Below are positions 1 to 5,861 of a DNA stretch of 6,357 nt, one piece after another (within the stretch, counting starts at the first letter, position 1; every line of letters starts with the position of its first letter). The notes under the pieces were generated by a model that ran no database searches, was not told the origin of the DNA, and worked only from the letters and a program-made list of their open reading frames with translations. Location of the stretch: positions 1 through 6,357 of the forward strand of contig JAQGHH010000347.1 in NCBI GenBank assembly GCA_028288945.1, given 5' to 3'. Source of the DNA: Phycisphaerales bacterium (GTDB lineage Bacteria > Planctomycetota > Phycisphaerae > Tepidisphaerales > Tepidisphaeraceae). Position numbers and translations under genes: made by a program.

Positions 1-303
1 CACAAGCTGAGGCGCCCGATCGGCACGCCGATCTCTGAGATGCTGAAGGACCACGAGGCGGAGAAGCAGAAGCTCCTAGCGGCCAAGGAGGGCGAGTCGT
101 GCGTGGCGTCGTTGACGCTGGCGGACGCGATCGAGTTGCAGAAGCGGCAGCAGGCCGTCAAGAACGCGTTCCGCAAGCAGATCGGCTACGTGGACCCGGA
201 GGAGGTCCGCCGGATCGCAAATCGCACGGCGGAGGGCGCGGTAATCGCCGACGCGGCGGCCGACGCCGCGGACGAGGCCCGGCAGCCGCATCGTGAGCCG
301 TGA
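1..303 (+). CDS. C-terminal end of an unrecognised protein (5' truncated by window edge)
   Basis: The reading frame is open from the first base and ends at a TGA (301-303), giving the last 100 residues of a longer protein. An ATG at 40 is in frame, but the frame continues upstream without a stop and I see no convincing ribosome binding site before it, so I treat the gene as truncated. Codons have strong G/C preference at the third position, as expected for a real gene here. The visible part is hydrophilic and probably helical, with a charged stretch early on (LKDHEAEKQKLLAAKEG), then a segment reading GYVDPEEVRRIANRT, and an Ala/Asp-rich low-complexity tail (about residues 76-95) that looks like a disordered C-terminus. 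No catalytic motif, membrane segment or cysteine pattern is evident. I do not recognise the family and give no function. It converges on the next gene with a 24-base gap and no visible terminator. Confidence 0.72.
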   Translation, partial: HKLRRPIGTPISEMLKDHEAEKQKLLAAKEGESCVASLTLADAIELQKRQQAVKNAFRKQIGYVDPEEVRRIANRTAEGAVIADAAADAADEARQPHREP

Positions 304-327
304 GCGTGCCGCTTGGCGCGCTGCGAA

Positions 328-684
328 TCACACCATCGCCGCCACGATGCAGAGGATGACGACCGCCACGAGACCGAGCGTCGCAGCGAGCGCCATTCGA
401 AAGCCGTAAAGTCGCGCCTCGTCGGCATAGGAATCCCCGATCGCGCCTGTTTGCGCCGCGCCGACACTGGCGCTGCGATAACTCAATTGCAATGCGGGAG
501 AAGGTCCGCCCGGTTCGATTGATATGGCCGCGAGGGTCTCTTTGGGAGTTCTACGCCGGAGTTCCTTCCGGACCGTCTCCAGTTCACGCCCCAGGTCTGC
601 AATGTGGCGCTCCAGCGAATTCGCCAGTGCGGCGAGTTGCTCGGCGGTTTTCTCGGCGTGGGGCTCCGGGTCGTGCTGATCCAT
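328..684 (-). CDS. Small coiled-coil protein with C-terminal membrane anchor, hypothetical
   Basis: This 118-residue protein starts at an ATG (682-684) and ends at TGA. Residues about 12-46 (EKTAEQLAALANSLERHIAD and onward to ELRRR) have heptad-like leucine spacing and dense charge, which suggests a coiled coil. A Pro/Ser/Gly/Ala-rich linker follows (about 57-85). The last 22 residues (about 97-118, MALAATLGLVAVVILCIVAAMV) form one strongly hydrophobic helix that ends the protein, preceded by Arg91 and Arg96. By the positive-inside tendency the coiled coil should face the cytoplasm, with the protein tail-anchored in the inner membrane. There is no signal peptide or catalytic motif. No good Shine-Dalgarno sequence precedes the ATG, so the start is less certain than the frame. 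The gene lies downstream of the histidine kinase on the same strand but is separated by about 306 bases containing a fold-back repeat, so co-transcription is doubtful. Family unknown to me. Confidence 0.72.
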   Translation of the reverse strand: MDQHDPEPHAEKTAEQLAALANSLERHIADLGRELETVRKELRRRTPKETLAAISIEPGGPSPALQLSYRSASVGAAQTGAIGDSYADEARLYGFRMALAATLGLVAVVILCIVAAMV

Positions 685-741
685 CGCAGGATGTTACATC
701 AGCAAAATGTGATCGGAAAATGAACAAGCGCCGGCGGCAGC

Positions 742-974
742 TTAACCGGGTGCATGACAGTGTCGGCGGAGCCTTCTCCCCTCCTCCGGTACTCCGGGGG
801 AGGGTAAGGGTGGGGGGGCATGGTTTCACCAGCGATGCCCTTTCAAAGGTATCCGGGTGCAGGAGGCTATCTCCTGGCGAATGACCTGGCGACCCCCTCC
901 CCAACCCTCCCCCGGAGTACCGGAGGAGGGAATTGAAGACAGGCCGCCGAATGTGTCACGCACCCAGGTTAACC
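742..974. repeat. Long imperfect inverted repeat (fold-back, MITE/REP-like element)
   Basis: The spacer between the 118-aa gene and the histidine kinase gene is almost entirely a palindrome. The core arms at 779-805 and 904-930 are perfect 27-base reverse complements. Similarity extends outward with small gaps to TTAACC near 742 and GGTTAA near 974 (shared blocks include GGGTGC, TGACA and TCGGCGG), and inward through the G-run at 812-818 against the C-rich stretch at 892-902. The spacer at 819-891 is weakly self-complementary. Each core arm is also a hairpin: in the left arm the stem CCCTCCTCCGG pairs with CCGGGGGAGGG across a TACT loop with one mismatch, and the right arm does the same around AGTA. 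A 7-base direct repeat CCGGCGG sits just outside both ends (731-737 and 973-979). The element could act as a transcript-end or mRNA-stabilising structure for the kinase gene, but no T-run follows it. Nothing else is seen in 685-990. Confidence 0.85.
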
Positions 975-990
975 GGCGGAGCTGCGGACG

Positions 991-3471
991 TTACTTCCCG
1001 CGCCCATCCGCCCGGCCGGCGAGGCTGGCGACCATGGTGATTAGTTCGGAGGGCTCCACCGGTTTGGCGATGTGCATTTGGAAGCCGGCGTAGATGGCGC
1101 GCTTGCGGTCTTCGGATCTTGCGTAGGCGGTTAGGGCGAGGGCGGGGGTGTTGCCGCCGTGGGTGGGGAGGAGGCGGCGGACCTGGCGGATCAGGGCGTA
1201 GCCGTCCTCCGAGGGCATGCCAATGTCGCTGATGAGGACGTCGGGGGGGTGAGTCGCGATCGCCTTGAGCGCCTCGGCGGCGGATGCTGCCATTATAACC
1301 TGCGCCTGGGAATCCTCGAGCAATCGCTTCATCAGGGAGCGGGCGTCGGGCTCGTCGTCCACCACAAGCACGTGAACACCTTTCAAGCTGGGGCGCGATT
1401 GCGCCGGCGGCGCTGTGGACGTGCCTGCGAAATCGGATGTGACATCCTGCTCATCCCGGGGGGCCGTCAGTATGGTTAGCGGCAGGGCGACGACGAAGCT
1501 CGCGCCCTGGCCTTCGCCGGGGCTGGTGGCGCGGACGGTTCCGCCGTGCAGTTCTACGAGTTGTTTGACGATGGCGAGGCCGAGCCCCAGTCCGCCGTGG
1601 GTGCGGGTGATGGAGGCGTCGGCCTGGCGGAAGCGTTCGAAGACGTGGGGGAGGAACTCGGGTTTGATGCCCTGGCCGCTGTCGGTGATCGTCGCTTCCA
1701 CGTGCGACCCGACGCGCTCCAGGACGATCTGCATGCGCCCGCCGCGGGGCGTGAACTTAATCGCGTTGGAGAGCAGGTTCCAGAAGACTTGTTGCAGGCG
1801 GCCCGGGTCGCCCGAGACCAGGCCGGCGTGCGGGTCGAGCACGGGGATCAGGCGGATGCCTTTGGCATCCGCGGCGGGGCGCACGGTGTCCATCGCGGCC
1901 TCGATGACGGGCAGCAGTTCCACCCGCCGCACGTCCAGGCGGACCTTCCCGGAAATGATGCGGCTCATGTCCAGCAGGTCTTCGATGATCTGCGTCTGTG
2001 CCCGCGCGTTGCGCTCGATCGTCTCCAGGCCCTGGCGGAGGTCGTCCTCATTTTCGGTGCCGGAGCGGAGGATCTGCGACCAGCCCAGAATCGCGTTCAG
2101 CGGCGTGCGCAGCTCGTGGGAGAGCGTCGCGAGGAATTCGTCCTTCATCCGGCTGGCGCGCTCGGCGTCGGCGCGGGCGGCGCGCTCGCTGGCCAGAAGG
2201 CGGTCGCGCTCGGCTTCGGCGGCCTTGCGCGCCGTCACGTCGATCGTCGCGCCCAGCATCCGCAGGGGCGCGCCATCGGGGCCGTAGTAGACCTTGCCGT
2301 TGGTGGTGATCCAATGCACCTCGCCGCCGGGCCAGACGACGCGGAAAGTCACTTCGTAGGGCGTCCGGTCGCGGATCGATTTTTGGATCGACTCATTGAC
2401 CCATTGCGAATCGTCCGGGTGGACGAGGGCGGCGAAATCCTCCACGCGCCCGCCGAACTGTCCGGGCTTCACGCCATGGAATTCATAGACGCGCTCCGAC
2501 CAGGTGATGTGGTTGTTGGGGATGTCCCAGTCCCAGGTGCCGGTGTTGCCGGCGTCGAGGCCCAGGCGCAATCGCTCCTCGCTTTCGCGCAGGGCGGCTT
2601 CGGCGGCCTTGCGCTCGGTGACGTCCTGGAGGACGCCGAGCATGCCGGTGATGTTGCCCGCCGGGTCGTATTGGCCGCGCCCTTTGGCCGCGACCCACAC
2701 CTGGACCCCGTCCACCCGGTTGACGCGGTATTCGATGTCATAATCGCTGCGCCCCGCGGCGGCGCGTTCGGAGGCCAGTCGGGCCGCGTCGCGGTCTTCC
2801 GGGTGGAGCATGTCGCGCAGGCTCGTGCGGGTCATGTGCGTGCCCGCGGGGACGGCGAAGATCTTCGCCGCCTGCTCTGACATCGTCATCAGGTCAGTAT
2901 TGGCGTCCCAGGCCCAGTCGCCCAGCTTCGCCGCGGCCAGGGCGAGGCTCAGATGATCGGCGGTATGGCGCAGGGCCTGCTGCGCCCGGCGTTCATCGGT
3001 CGTCTCGAAGATGGTGACCAGTACGCCCGCCAGGCTACCCTGCTCATCGCGGACCGGGGTATAGGCGACCGTGAAATAACAGTTTTCGAGGTAGCCGTTG
3101 CGAAATAGGAGGATGAGCTGGTCCTCCACCGAGAGTGATTCGCCTCGGGTCAGAACCCTTTCATAAATGGGTCCGCTGATGTGCCACGCCTCGGGCCAGC
3201 ATTCGCGGGTGGGCTGGCCGAGCGCCCGGGGATGTTTGCCCGCGGCGATCCGCCGATAGCCGTCGTTGTAGATTTGGATCAGCTCCGGCCCCCACAGAAG
3301 AATCGTGGGGAACGGGTGGGCCAGCAGCATGTCCACCAGGCTACGCAGGCACGCCGCCCAGCGGTCCACGGGCCCCAGCGGGGTCTTCGACCAGTCCATC
3401 GAATGAACGAGGCCGTGCATTTCGCCGGCAGCCACGGCACCATCGGCGGACAACGTCTCGAACGTATGCAC
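991..3471 (-). CDS. Hybrid sensor histidine kinase (3 PAS, HisKA, HATPase_c, REC)
   Basis: This 826-residue protein has no membrane segment or signal peptide, so it should sense a cytoplasmic cue. Its order is: an N-terminal PAS-like domain (about 26-165) opening with DWSKTPLGPVD, as in many soluble PAS kinases; two PAS_3/PAC units (about 170-292 and 296-418), each ending in a DVT-(E/A)-RKAAEA linker; a coiled-coil linker (about 415-445); HisKA with SHELRTP and phospho-accepting His452; and HATPase_c with the N box NLLSNAIKFTP (565-575), D box DSGQGI (597-602), F box around FERF (611-614) and G box GGLGLGLAI (626-634). After a linker (about 667-696) comes a receiver domain with acidic Asp705/Asp706, phospho-accepting Asp749 (SDIGMP), Thr781 and Lys803. 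All catalytic residues expected of an active kinase and receiver are present. It probably passes phosphate from His452 to Asp749 and then to an unseen HPt protein, or acts by REC-controlled kinase activity. The start is a GTG (3469-3471) with an in-frame stop immediately upstream and no good Shine-Dalgarno; ATG codons at residues 18 and 25 are alternatives and would not remove a domain. Ligand unknown. Confidence 0.96.
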   Translation of the reverse strand: MHTFETLSADGAVAAGEMHGLVHSMDWSKTPLGPVDRWAACLRSLVDMLLAHPFPTILLWGPELIQIYNDGYRRIAAGKHPRALGQPTRECWPEAWHISGPIYERVLTRGESLSVEDQLILLFRNGYLENCYFTVAYTPVRDEQGSLAGVLVTIFETTDERRAQQALRHTADHLSLALAAAKLGDWAWDANTDLMTMSEQAAKIFAVPAGTHMTRTSLRDMLHPEDRDAARLASERAAAGRSDYDIEYRVNRVDGVQVWVAAKGRGQYDPAGNITGMLGVLQDVTERKAAEAALRESEERLRLGLDAGNTGTWDWDIPNNHITWSERVYEFHGVKPGQFGGRVEDFAALVHPDDSQWVNESIQKSIRDRTPYEVTFRVVWPGGEVHWITTNGKVYYGPDGAPLRMLGATIDVTARKAAEAERDRLLASERAARADAERASRMKDEFLATLSHELRTPLNAILGWSQILRSGTENEDDLRQGLETIERNARAQTQIIEDLLDMSRIISGKVRLDVRRVELLPVIEAAMDTVRPAADAKGIRLIPVLDPHAGLVSGDPGRLQQVFWNLLSNAIKFTPRGGRMQIVLERVGSHVEATITDSGQGIKPEFLPHVFERFRQADASITRTHGGLGLGLAIVKQLVELHGGTVRATSPGEGQGASFVVALPLTILTAPRDEQDVTSDFAGTSTAPPAQSRPSLKGVHVLVVDDEPDARSLMKRLLEDSQAQVIMAASAAEALKAIATHPPDVLISDIGMPSEDGYALIRQVRRLLPTHGGNTPALALTAYARSEDRKRAIYAGFQMHIAKPVEPSELITMVASLAGRADGRGK

Positions 3472-3567
3472 GGTTCACCACAATTGGAAATGATCGCTCG
3501 TATCGGGCCGGCTTCCCTGTTGTGCCCGCGGCCCGGCCCAAGTCTAGCCGCGCATGGCGTGCGAGCC

Positions 3568-3579
3568 AATTAAATAAGA
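3568..3579 (-). promoter_or_regulatory. Possible -10 region for the histidine kinase gene
   Basis: On the minus strand about 100 bases upstream of the GTG start is an isolated AT-rich block, CTTATTTAATT, in otherwise GC-rich DNA. TATTTAAT resembles a -10 element. I see no good -35 hexamer at the usual spacing, although GGAATC lies about 10 bases upstream. The rest of 3472-3628 holds no gene or clear site. This is a weak call. Confidence 0.2.
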
Positions 3580-3628
3580 CGCGTGTGATTCCACAGGCGT
3601 ATCGCTTGATTGTGGCGAACGCCTCTCC

Positions 3629-3814
3629 CAATGGTGGGGCAGGCATTCTTGCCTGTTATCTGGAGGTGGGGCAGACAGTCTTGTCTGTGGCGAGTCCGCG
3701 AGCGGGGGCATTCCGCCCCCCGAGCGGACTCGCCAGAACTTCGGGTCGGCTCGGGAGGCAGGAATGCCTCCATTCCCCGACCCGAGACAGACAAGAATGT
3801 CTGCCCCACCATTG
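3629..3814. repeat. Nested multi-hairpin inverted repeat (REP/BIME-like element)
   Basis: The outer arms at 3629-3656 and 3787-3814 are 28-base reverse complements with two differences. Each arm is also a hairpin: CAGGCA/TGCCTG with a TTCT loop (3640-3655) on the left and CAGACA/TGTCTG with an AGAA loop (3788-3803) on the right. The two arm differences fall on the two sides of the same base pair, so both small stems stay intact. Inside lie a third copy of the small hairpin (3672-3687, CAGACA, GTCT, TGTCTG), preceded by GGTGGGG like the left arm; a 12-bp perfect stem (3688-3699 with 3724-3735) enclosing a G-rich/C-rich hairpin around 3703-3720; and a stem at 3741-3749 with 3777-3785 enclosing a perfect 7-bp hairpin GGAGGCA, GGAA, TGCCTCC (3754-3771). 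Open frames run through it on both strands but are translations of the palindromes. It sits between two minus-strand genes and could fold in the leader of the kinase mRNA or the tail of the release-factor-like mRNA. Confidence 0.9.
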
Positions 3815-3834
3815 AAGAACGCCCTCCACTCCGC

Positions 3835-4968
3835 TCAATAGCGATAAATTGCCGCAAGCCCCTGATCCGTGGGCATCATTTCCGGCGGCAGGACCAACAC
3901 TTCCCCGTCCGCCCGGAGCACCACCTCGGCGACCTCGTCGAGCAGGTCGTCGGCGTGCGGGTCCACCGGCGTGGCTGCGGCGATGCGGCCGGTGATCGGG
4001 TCGAAGCGGGCGGGGATTTCGTGGGCGGCGTCGATCAGCAGCGTCTGGACGCGGCCGTCCGTCGCGGCCTGGAGCACCTCGACCGGCTCGTCCGAGCCTT
4101 TCTGGTGCGCCTTGGCGGCGCGGAACTGGTCCGTCACGGTTTCGATCCGCGCGCGGACGCCGGGCTCGATGATCGCCCAGGCTTCCTGGCGGAGGCGCTC
4201 CACGCCCAGGTTCTGCGGGTCGTGCTTGATTCCTTCGGGGAGCAACTGCGGATTGTTGCTGATGGCGTGAAACTGCGGGTGATAATGCTCGACCGCGCAG
4301 AGGAGAAGGGGTAGCCCGGTGTCCCGCGAGAAGTTTTCCCACACCGCCTTGTCCACCGCGCGGAAGAACGCGTCGAGGGACGCCGGGGCGGCGGCGGTGC
4401 CTTCGTCGGGGAACTGGGTGGGGGGCGTGTGAAGGTCCTCGGTGGCGCTGACCTGGTGGGTCAGGCGCATTTTGGAAACGACGCCGGGGTCTTGCGGCAG
4501 GTTCTGCGAGTCGAGCGGGACGAGTGGCATGTCGCCGGCGCCTTCGAACATCTGCACGTGCCGCTGGGTCAGTGTGAGCACGTGATACCGCTCGTCGGAC
4601 TGGAGGATCCGCAGCAGCGGCTTGATGTGAAAGCTGTCGGCGACGTGTGTCGCGGGGCGCACCGGTTTGTGCAGGTCGATCACCCTCAGCACGTCGGGGG
4701 ATGCGAACACCGCCAGCCCGTCGCGGTCGCCCACCCAGAAACCGTCGTCACGGCCGACCGAATGCAGCTTCTCCACGATGGGCCGGGTGATGCGGCTGCG
4801 GTAATCGGAAGCGAGCACACGCTCGGCCTGGTCCACGAGGTCGCGGTAGAGCCGGGGGTTCTGGGTAGCAGGCGGCTTGGCCCGCTCCGTCGGCAGATAA
4901 ATCGAAACGCACGGCGGGAAGTGCGGATCGAGCAGATCTCTCAGCCACGCGGTGTTCGTCAGTCGCAT
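3835..4968 (-). CDS. Bacterial eRF1/Pelota-like (baeRF-type) protein
   Basis: From the preferred ATG (4966-4968) this is a 377-residue soluble protein. The layout matches what I know of the bacterial archaeo-eukaryotic release factor (baeRF) families. There is an N-terminal alpha/beta domain (about residues 5-120) with a CVSIYLPTE strand-turn and a FWVGDRDGLAVFAS segment. A middle domain (about 125-290) begins YHVLTLTQRHVQMFEG. The C-terminal L7Ae/Pelota-like domain (about 295-377) contains GRVQTLLIDAA, a DDLLDEVAEVVLRADGEVLVLP stretch (broken by no gap) and the characteristic end GLAAIYRY. I see no GGQ motif, so peptidyl-tRNA hydrolysis like that of eRF1 cannot be assumed. Comparative-genomics work proposed that these families act on ribosomes in rescue or stress responses; that role is predicted, not shown here. 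I cannot assign the exact baeRF subfamily by eye. The upstream GTG at 4978-4980 is in frame but lies inside the Shine-Dalgarno for the ATG, so I reject it. Spacers on both sides hold inverted repeats, so the gene is probably transcribed alone. Confidence 0.85.
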   Translation of the reverse strand: MRLTNTAWLRDLLDPHFPPCVSIYLPTERAKPPATQNPRLYRDLVDQAERVLASDYRSRITRPIVEKLHSVGRDDGFWVGDRDGLAVFASPDVLRVIDLHKPVRPATHVADSFHIKPLLRILQSDERYHVLTLTQRHVQMFEGAGDMPLVPLDSQNLPQDPGVVSKMRLTHQVSATEDLHTPPTQFPDEGTAAAPASLDAFFRAVDKAVWENFSRDTGLPLLLCAVEHYHPQFHAISNNPQLLPEGIKHDPQNLGVERLRQEAWAIIEPGVRARIETVTDQFRAAKAHQKGSDEPVEVLQAATDGRVQTLLIDAAHEIPARFDPITGRIAAATPVDPHADDLLDEVAEVVLRADGEVLVLPPEMMPTDQGLAAIYRY

Positions 4969-4976
4969 TGTTCGAC

Positions 4977-4982
4977 CCACCT
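4977..4982 (-). promoter_or_regulatory. Ribosome binding site that fixes the start of the baeRF-type gene
   Basis: The minus strand reads AGGTGG followed by an 8-base spacer and ATG (4966-4968). The alternative GTG start four codons upstream is part of this site and has only GAAAA before it, so the ATG is the better start. Confidence 0.6.
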
Positions 4983-4989
4983 TTTCGGG

Positions 4990-5058
4990 GTAGGGCCCGC
5001 TTTAGCGGACATGAGGCACGCGGGCCGCACCGAAAACGTCCGCTAAAGCGGACCTTAC
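4990..5058. repeat. Short inverted repeat with self-complementary arms
   Basis: Arms of 21 bases at 4990-5010 and 5038-5058 are reverse complements at 19 of 21 positions, enclosing a 27-base loop. Each arm contains the sequence CCGCTTTAGCGG or its complement, so it can fold on itself: a stem of GTCCGCT with AGCGGAC around a 2-base centre in the right arm, and the same with one mismatch in the left. It begins about 20 bases upstream of the baeRF-type start codon, so it would lie in that gene's leader if transcription starts beyond it. A T6 run at 5074-5079 follows on the plus strand, but no plus-strand gene ends here. Confidence 0.85.
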
Positions 5059-5089
5059 TGGAGGGGCACAAGGTTTTTTCCCATCGCTA

Positions 5090-5243
5090 ACAAGCGGTTT
5101 CAGAACTTTCAACGTGACATGGGCGTCCCGCTCATGCCTGGTGCGAATGGAGTCGAGAACTCCGGAAAACGAGACCATCCGTATTATCGCGCCGTTCGCA
5201 CGGGCGGGACGCCCGTGTCACAAATAGGTTCTGAAACCACTTC
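5090..5243. repeat. Imperfect inverted repeat, about 55-base arms
   Basis: The left arm (5090-5150) and right arm (about 5191-5243) pair in three blocks: GGTTTCAGAAC (5096-5106) with GTTCTGAAACC (5228-5238); an 18-base block at 5114-5131 with 5204-5221, 17 of 18 matching; and GTGCGAA near 5141 with TTCGCAC near 5195. The left arm has about five extra bases between the last two blocks. The right arm folds alone into a perfect hairpin, ACGGGCG and CGCCCGT around GGA (5200-5216); the left arm does so with one mismatch. The centre (about 5151-5190) can form a small extra stem. The element lies downstream of the 92-aa gene (minus strand) and upstream of the baeRF-type gene. Together with the repeat at 4990-5058 it fills most of the 307-base spacer at 4969-5275; I see no gene there. 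Confidence 0.82.
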
Positions 5244-5275
5244 TAAACGGGGCCGCCTAAACGGTTCAATCCCAT

Positions 5276-5554
5276 TCAGCGCGCCCGCGTCGAGACATCC
5301 CGGCGGCGGTTGTTTCCACGGGAAGCGTGCTGGGCGTTGCCGGTGTAATACTTGCTCGTGTCCCGACGGTCGCCGCGGTGCTTGTTCATGTTTCCGCTGG
5401 CGGTCACGGAGCGGTTCACTTCGGTTAACAGCACTTCGGGCACATTCGGGTGCGTGGCGGAGGGCTGGGGGATTTTTGTGATGGAACTGCGGCCGCGTTG
5501 TTTGCGGTCTTTGCCACCGTGCATTCCGCCGGTCGTTTTTCCCAGCTTTGCCAT
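5276..5554 (-). CDS. Small, highly basic protein of unknown family (92 aa)
   Basis: The protein starts MAKLGKTTGGMHGGKDRKQR and ends in an Arg/Asn-rich tail (RGNNRRRDVSTRAR). I count 20 Lys/Arg against 6 Asp/Glu, no cysteine, no membrane segment and no signal peptide. Only the centre (about residues 38-50, NVPEVLLTEVNRS) looks able to form a regular amphipathic helix; the ends look disordered. Such composition fits nucleic-acid or ribosome binding, but that is inference. The frame is open further upstream to 5710, but the ATG at 5552-5554 has an excellent AAAGGAG site 8 bases before it, and the upstream extension runs through an inverted repeat, so I choose the 92-aa form. It is divergent from the 66-aa basic protein, with which it shares TTGG and GGK motifs. 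A spurious ORF is possible, but the strong ribosome binding site argues against it. Confidence 0.72.
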   Translation of the reverse strand: MAKLGKTTGGMHGGKDRKQRGRSSITKIPQPSATHPNVPEVLLTEVNRSVTASGNMNKHRGDRRDTSKYYTGNAQHASRGNNRRRDVSTRAR

Positions 5555-5562
5555 GTTCGTAG

Positions 5563-5569
5563 CTCCTTT
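5563..5569 (-). promoter_or_regulatory. Strong Shine-Dalgarno of the 92-aa gene
   Basis: The minus strand reads AAAGGAG, an 8-base spacer, then ATG (5552-5554). This is the best ribosome binding site in the window and decides the start of the 92-aa gene against longer in-frame alternatives. Confidence 0.75.
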
Positions 5570-5626
5570 GCGGTCCATGCCGCGTCGGTAGAAGGCCTCC
5601 CCCTGAAGGTCCCTGATATTTTTGTC

Positions 5627-5682
5627 GCGCCGGCTTCCAGCCTCTTTTCCGGGCCGAAATTCCACAGGCTGAAAGCCGGCGC
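5627..5682. repeat. Hairpin-forming inverted repeat between divergent small genes
   Basis: Arms at 5627-5643 and 5666-5682 (17 bases each) are reverse complements with one difference that still allows a G-U pair in one of the two transcripts. The loop is 22 bases. The arms contain GCCGGC, itself a palindrome. It lies about 70 bases upstream of the 92-aa start and 180 bases upstream of the 66-aa start, so it could be in the leader of the 92-aa mRNA. The rest of the divergent spacer (5555-5861) must contain promoters for both genes, but I see no convincing -35/-10 pair. Confidence 0.82.
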
Positions 5683-5849
5683 TGCAGATGGAAGGGTCAG
5701 CAACGGACATACCGCCAGCCGGGCTCGGGATAAAGACGCGAATCGCTACGAAGCGGCTGGTTGAAGCCGGTGGATGTGTCTTTGGATTGAGAAGAGGTGC
5801 GCCGTTTCACTGCGCATGGCGCGCCGAATGCAGACTTGCGAGGGTTTAC

Positions 5850-5854
5850 GAGGT
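5850..5854 (+). promoter_or_regulatory. Shine-Dalgarno of the 66-aa gene
   Basis: GAGGT followed by a 7-base spacer (CAAGCTT) and ATG at 5862-5864. This favours the 66-aa form over the longer in-frame reading that begins near 5688 and runs through non-coding-looking DNA. Confidence 0.62.
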
Positions 5855-5861
5855 CAAGCTT

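Noticed and set aside
1546..2880. Long open frame (444 codons) on the plus strand, antisense to the kinase gene
   Set aside because: It mirrors the kinase coding frame in GC-rich DNA; its translation is low-complexity Ala/Gly/Val/Asp-rich with no domain, while the minus strand encodes a complete, motif-perfect kinase.
3640..3803. Repeated short units as a CRISPR array
   Set aside because: The repeats are inverted hairpins with irregular spacing and no uniform spacers, and there are no cas genes.
3522..3834. Open frames on both strands across the spacer between the kinase and baeRF-type genes
   Set aside because: They are translations of the nested palindromes, recognisable as the same peptide motifs read on both strands; no ribosome binding site or domain.
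4969..4980. GTG start for the baeRF-type gene, adding MGRT
   Set aside because: The GTG overlaps the AGGTGG site that serves the ATG at 4968.
4990..5079. Hairpin followed by a T6 run as a rho-independent terminator on the plus strand
   Set aside because: The T-run begins 15 bases after the stem, and no plus-strand gene ends upstream of it.
5555..5710. N-terminal extension of the 92-aa protein to 144 aa
   Set aside because: The extension is translated through the inverted repeat at 5627-5682, and a strong AAAGGAG site fixes the start at 5554.
5688..5861. N-terminal extension of the 66-aa protein to 124 aa
   Set aside because: The ATG at 5862 has its own GAGGT site, and the extension differs in composition, being rich in Cys and hydrophobic residues rather than Gly/Arg.
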